From contig CABUCQ010000087.1 of NCBI GenBank assembly GCA_902490095.1, positions 1 to 8,474 of the forward strand: a DNA stretch of 8,474 nt, written 5' to 3'. The notes below the pieces were generated by a model. It saw only the letters and a program-made list of their open reading frames with translations. It did no database searches and was not told where the DNA came from. The DNA comes from an uncultured Collinsella sp. (GTDB taxonomy: Bacteria > Actinomycetota > Coriobacteriia > Coriobacteriales > Coriobacteriaceae). The position numbers were made by a program, and so were the translations under genes. Shown piece after piece: positions 5,997 to 8,474 of this stretch (its first letter is position 1; each line of letters starts with the position of its first letter).

Positions 5997-7217
5997 CTAG
6001 TTCTCGTCCTCAAACATACCACCCGCGACGACCTCGTACATATGCTCGAGCTCCAAACGGTCCATCAAAAGCGGGACAGGGTACAGCGGATTAGCTTCGG
6101 CATCGGCATGGGCCGCCATTTGCGGAATATCGGAGCGGCGAATACCCGAGATATATTTGGGAATTCCCAAGGCCTCGTTCATGCGATCGACCCAATCGAT
6201 AAAAGCCTCGGCGGCCAAGCCGTCCTGTGCGTTAGCCGGCGCAATGCCCGCCATGCGAGCAAGATCGGCAAGCTTGGGAACTGCAGTTTCGCCATAAGCG
6301 CGCAGCATGTGCGGCAGGATAATGGCGTTGGCCAAACCGTGCGGAATGCCGTATTGGCCGCCCAGACTGTGCGCGATGGCATGCACGTATCCGACATAGG
6401 AGCGCGTAAATGCGACGCCCGCCTTATACGCCGCCGAAAGCATATTGCGGCGCGCACGCATGTTGTCGCCATGCTCATAGGCCTCGAGCAAATTGTCGTG
6501 GATGAGCTGAACCGCCTGGCGCGCCATCTTGCGCGTGTAAGGCGTGGTGCTGCGGCCGATAAACGCCTCGACGGCATGCGTCAGGGCATCCATACCCGTC
6601 TGCCCCGTAATGGACGCCGGCAGTCCACGCGTAAACTCGGGGTCGTGCACCGCAAAGCGCGGAATGAGCACAAAGTCATTGATGGGGTACTTATAGTGCG
6701 TCTCGTCATCGGTAATCACCGCCGCGAGCGTGACTTCGCTTCCCGTGCCGGCGGTAGTGGGAACCGCGATAAGCAGCGGCAGGAGACGGTGGACACGCAA
6801 CAGGCCGCGCATCTTGTTGATGGGCTTGTTTGGCTGCGCAATGCGCGCGCCCACGCCCTTGGCGCAGTCCATAGCCGAACCGCCACCAAAGCCGATAATG
6901 GCCCGGCAGTCGTTCTCGCGATACAGCGCCGCCGCTTCCTCCACATTCGAAACCGTGGGGTTCGCACGCGTATCGGCATAGAGCGTAACGCCAATCCCCT
7001 TGGACGCGAGCGCGCGCTCGAGCGGCGCCGTGAGCCCCAAACGGGCAATGCCAGGGTCTGTCACGATGAGCACACGCTGAATCGAACGCTTTTGAAGCAC
7101 CGCGGGCACATCCTCGGCATGCTCCAAAATACGCGGCTCGGTATAGGGCAGGATCGGCAATGCGATGCGAAAAACCGTCTGATATGTTCGGCACCAGGCG
7201 CGACGGGCTAGATGCAT
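5997..7217 (-). CDS. Iron-containing alcohol dehydrogenase
   Basis: A 406-residue group III (Fe-type) alcohol dehydrogenase that interconverts an alcohol and an aldehyde with NAD(P)H. The cofactor motif GGGSAMDCAK lies at 111-120, with PTTAGTGSE at 153-161. The metal ligands, aligned to E. coli FucO (D196, H200, H263, H277), are D210 and H214 (GMDALTHAVEA), H279 (VHAIAHS) and H293 (IPHGLANA), all present. The first 20 or so residues form a basic and hydrophobic extension before the usual start, seen in some members. The ATG at 7217 follows AAGGAG at 8 nt; a longer frame reaching 7298 would run through the candidate operator and has no better site. It ends 8 bp before the aldehyde dehydrogenase start, so together they form a two-step alcohol/aldehyde/acid unit. 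The substrate is not evident. Confidence 0.92.
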   Translation of the reverse strand: MHLARRAWCRTYQTVFRIALPILPYTEPRILEHAEDVPAVLQKRSIQRVLIVTDPGIARLGLTAPLERALASKGIGVTLYADTRANPTVSNVEEAAALYRENDCRAIIGFGGGSAMDCAKGVGARIAQPNKPINKMRGLLRVHRLLPLLIAVPTTAGTGSEVTLAAVITDDETHYKYPINDFVLIPRFAVHDPEFTRGLPASITGQTGMDALTHAVEAFIGRSTTPYTRKMARQAVQLIHDNLLEAYEHGDNMRARRNMLSAAYKAGVAFTRSYVGYVHAIAHSLGGQYGIPHGLANAIILPHMLRAYGETAVPKLADLARMAGIAPANAQDGLAAEAFIDWVDRMNEALGIPKYISGIRRSDIPQMAAHADAEANPLYPVPLLMDRLELEHMYEVVAGGMFEDEN

Positions 7218-7235
7218 AAAGGAAACTCCTTCATT

Positions 7236-7269
7236 TGTTGATGGGTCAACATTTGCTCGACCGATTGTA
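7236..7269 (-). promoter_or_regulatory. Candidate operator and -10 box of the dehydrogenase pair
   Basis: TGTTGA (7236-7241) and TCAACA (7246-7251) are perfect inverted repeats with a 4-bp spacer. A minus-strand TACAAT box (7269-7264) lies just upstream, so the palindrome would cover about +6 to +22 of the transcript, a position suited to a repressor. No good -35 fits; TTGACG (7298-7293) is 23 bp away. Further TCAAC units occur at 7295-7299 and 7310-7314. The regulator is not in the window. Confidence 0.4.
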
Positions 7270-7364
7270 CTCATCGAAGGCCATATGTGCCCCGTCAACC
7301 GTTAATCAATCAACATCTTCATATTGTTTGGAACTGCTTGGCGTCATCCGGTGTTAGTCTTTCA

Positions 7365-7379
7365 GGATCCATTGGATTC
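7365..7379. promoter_or_regulatory. Imperfect palindrome before the DUF5131 gene
   Basis: GGATCCA and TGGATTC form a 7-bp inverted repeat with one mismatch around a single T, 12 bp before the ribosome site. It may be an operator or a chance repeat. I see no clear plus-strand promoter in the 7218-7405 gap. Confidence 0.25.
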
Positions 7380-7405
7380 ACGTCCGCCGCAAAGGAGGCG
7401 CAAAG

Positions 7406-8289
7406 GTGCACGACATCTGGAACCCCTGGCATGGCTGCACGCGCGTCAGCGAGGGATGCGACAACTGCTACATGTATTACATGGACGGACAACGCGGTAT
7501 CGACCCCTCCGTGATTAGCAAAAGCAAGTCGGGCTTTACCTATCCCCTCCAACGCCGCCGGGACGGCAGCTACAAAGTTCGCGCCGGCGAGCTTATCCGC
7601 ATCTGCATGACGAGCGACTTCCTGTTGCCCGAGGCCGATCCCTGGCGACCAGAAGTATGGGACATCATTCGCCAGAGGCCCGATGTAAAGTTCTTTATTC
7701 TGACCAAACGTCCCGAGCGTTTTAGCGAATGCCTTCCCGGCGACTGGGACGATGGCTGGCGAAACGTCATGCTCAACGTAACCTGCGAGAACCAGCGCCG
7801 GGCAGATGAGCGGATTCCCCTCCTGCTCGCCACGCCGGCAGCACACCGCGGCATCATGTGCGCGCCGTTTATCGGAAGTGTGTCGGTCGAGAAAGCCGCC
7901 CCCGGTAGCCTTGGAAGGCCCGATGGGATCGAGCAGGTCATCGCGGGCGGTGAAAACTACGCGCCTGCCATTACGAATGGGTGCGCCAGCTGCATGCCGA
8001 ATGCGTGGCGGCAGATGCAACGTTTGCTTTCATCGAAACCGGAAGCACCTTCGTTAAGGACGGGCGAACATATCACCTTCGTGGCAAAAATCTGCAAAGC
8101 GAGCAGGCATGGAAATCGGGCCTCCAGCACCGCGGCCGTCAAATCGAATGGGATCTAAGGGATCCGCTCGGCTTGAAAATCCCCAGCTCGGAGCTTTGGG
8201 ATCCGCCGTATTTTGAGTGGTGCGAAACCTGCGGAAGCAAGCTCATCTGCAACGGCTGCGTGCGCTGCGGACTATGCGGACGCTGTTAG
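7406..8289 (+). pseudogene. DUF5131 (phage Gp37/Gp68, three-Cys-motif) gene with a frameshift
   Basis: The N-terminal part WNPWHGCTRVSEGCDNCY carries the C6C2C cysteine motif (C11, C18, C21) of the DUF5131/Gp37-Gp68 family, whose members occur in phages and bacteria and are linked to three-Cys-motif partner proteins. The GTG start has an ideal AAAGGAGG site 7 nt upstream. Frame one reads clearly as this family through GGENY (ending 7960), then turns to unrelated sequence and stops at 8158. The homologous continuation CHYEWVRQLHAEC resumes from 7966 in another frame and runs to a TAG at 8287-8289. Only 5 nt lie where, from memory of the family, about 15 nt (roughly x-G-A-R-P) are expected, so about 10 nt seem to be missing. 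The restored protein would have just under 300 residues, ending in a cysteine-rich tail with seven Cys. As read, the product is a 250-residue truncated chimera. A sequencing error is possible. No three-Cys partner gene is nearby. Confidence 0.8.
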
Positions 8290-8313
8290 ACGGCAGCGAC
8301 TAAATTGTTTTAT

Positions 8314-8328
8314 TAAAAATCATTCCTA
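8314..8328. promoter_or_regulatory. Possible PerR/Fur-like box
   Basis: TAAAAATCATTCCTA has a 7-1-7 layout with an exact AAT-C-ATT centre, but its outer bases match the PerR consensus only partly (about nine of twelve fixed positions). It lies just upstream of the -35 of a rubredoxin-like gene, where PerR control would make sense. Weak evidence. Confidence 0.25.
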
Positions 8329-8334
8329 ATAGGC

Positions 8335-8362
8335 TTCACATTTGGTTGCATTTATGGATAAT
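8335..8362 (+). promoter_or_regulatory. Promoter of the rubredoxin-like gene
   Basis: TTCACA (8335-8340), five of six matches to -35, is followed after 16 bp by GATAAT (8357-8362), five of six matches to -10. A start near 8369 would give a leader of about 78 nt before the ATG. Confidence 0.55.
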
Positions 8363-8380
8363 AGAACTCGTCAAGACGCA

Positions 8381-8411
8381 CGTCCGGAGAGGGCCCTTAC
8401 GGGACCGGACG
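8381..8411 (+). other. Hairpin in the leader of the rubredoxin-like gene
   Basis: CGTCCGG (8381-8387) and CCGGACG (8405-8411) are perfect inverted repeats, with an inner CCC/GGG pairing around TTAC. No T tract follows, so it is not an ordinary terminator. It sits about 12 nt after the likely transcript start, and may stabilise the message or control its translation. I recognise no known riboswitch. Confidence 0.45.
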
Positions 8412-8446
8412 AGCGCACAATCGCCATCGATCGAAAGGATCGAATC

Positions 8447-8474
8447 ATGAAGTTTGTTTGCCCCGTTTGCGGTT
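8447..8474 (+). CDS. Rubredoxin-like protein, N-terminal fragment
   Basis: Only nine codons are visible: MKFVCPVCG, the opening of a rubredoxin-type iron site (C-P-x-C-G, cysteines at 5 and 8). It could be rubredoxin, a rubrerythrin or a flavoprotein with an N-terminal rubredoxin domain, all used in oxygen and peroxide defence of anaerobes. The ATG follows AAAGGA at 7 nt. The gene runs off the right edge, so the type cannot be decided. Confidence 0.6.

Noticed and set aside
4564..6000. Long open frame of 478 codons on the plus strand opposite the aldehyde dehydrogenase
   Set aside because: It mirrors a complete ALDH gene with all catalytic motifs and a strong ribosome site. The antisense frame is arginine, histidine and alanine rich with no family features, as expected from G+C-rich codon use.
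6042..7211. Open frame of 389 codons on the plus strand opposite the alcohol dehydrogenase
   Set aside because: Same reason: a shadow of the real minus-strand gene with no recognisable domain.
7319..8020. Minus-strand open frame of 233 codons opposite the DUF5131 gene
   Set aside because: The plus strand carries the three-Cys family motif and an ideal ribosome site. The minus frame has no family features.
1..8474. CRISPR array, tRNA, rRNA, integrase or insertion sequence
   Set aside because: I found no regularly spaced repeats, no cloverleaf or rRNA-like sequence and no transposase or integrase motifs. The REP-like palindrome is the only mobile-type trace.

Overview
The window looks like chromosomal DNA of a high-G+C gut actinobacterium of the class Coriobacteriia, most likely Collinsella or a close relative. 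This is inferred from G+C-rich codon use, a LicT-type antiterminator with a glucoside-family PTS, rubredoxin-like and DUF2130 neighbours, and strong Shine-Dalgarno sequences. It is not a database result. No rRNA, tRNA, CRISPR array or transposase gene is visible.

Layout. At the left edge is the start of a DUF2130-type gene (minus strand), followed by an intrinsic terminator and a REP-like palindrome. The region up to about 7.2 kb is all minus strand. In transcription order it holds an iron-dependent alcohol dehydrogenase, a class-3-like aldehyde dehydrogenase, a 59-residue charged protein, a calcineurin-like phosphoesterase, a LicT/BglG antiterminator, a PTS EIIBC permease and a ChbG/YdjC carbohydrate deacetylase. 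A divergent region (7218-7405) separates these from two plus-strand genes: a frameshifted DUF5131 (phage Gp37/Gp68, three-Cys-motif) gene and the first codons of a rubredoxin-like gene that runs off the right edge.

How it works together. The antiterminator, permease and deacetylase form a sugar-uptake module. Between the antiterminator gene and the permease gene lies a compact control region: two direct repeats 21 bp apart, a promoter with a good -10 but poor -35, an RNA antiterminator (RAT) hairpin almost at the transcript start, and a long U-tailed terminator sharing 19 nt with the RAT. The sugar is probably a beta-linked and possibly N-acetylated disaccharide, by analogy with the chb operon. 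No phospho-glycosidase and no EIIA are present. The two dehydrogenases are translationally coupled and would interconvert an alcohol, its aldehyde and the acid.

Most notable points: the overlapping RAT/terminator with its upstream direct repeats, the loss of one regulatory histidine in the antiterminator, the frameshift in the DUF5131 gene where about 10 nt seem to be missing, the REP-like palindrome at 169-207, and the small protein ending in GLFGGLFG. I see no convincing evidence of a wholly new multi-gene system.
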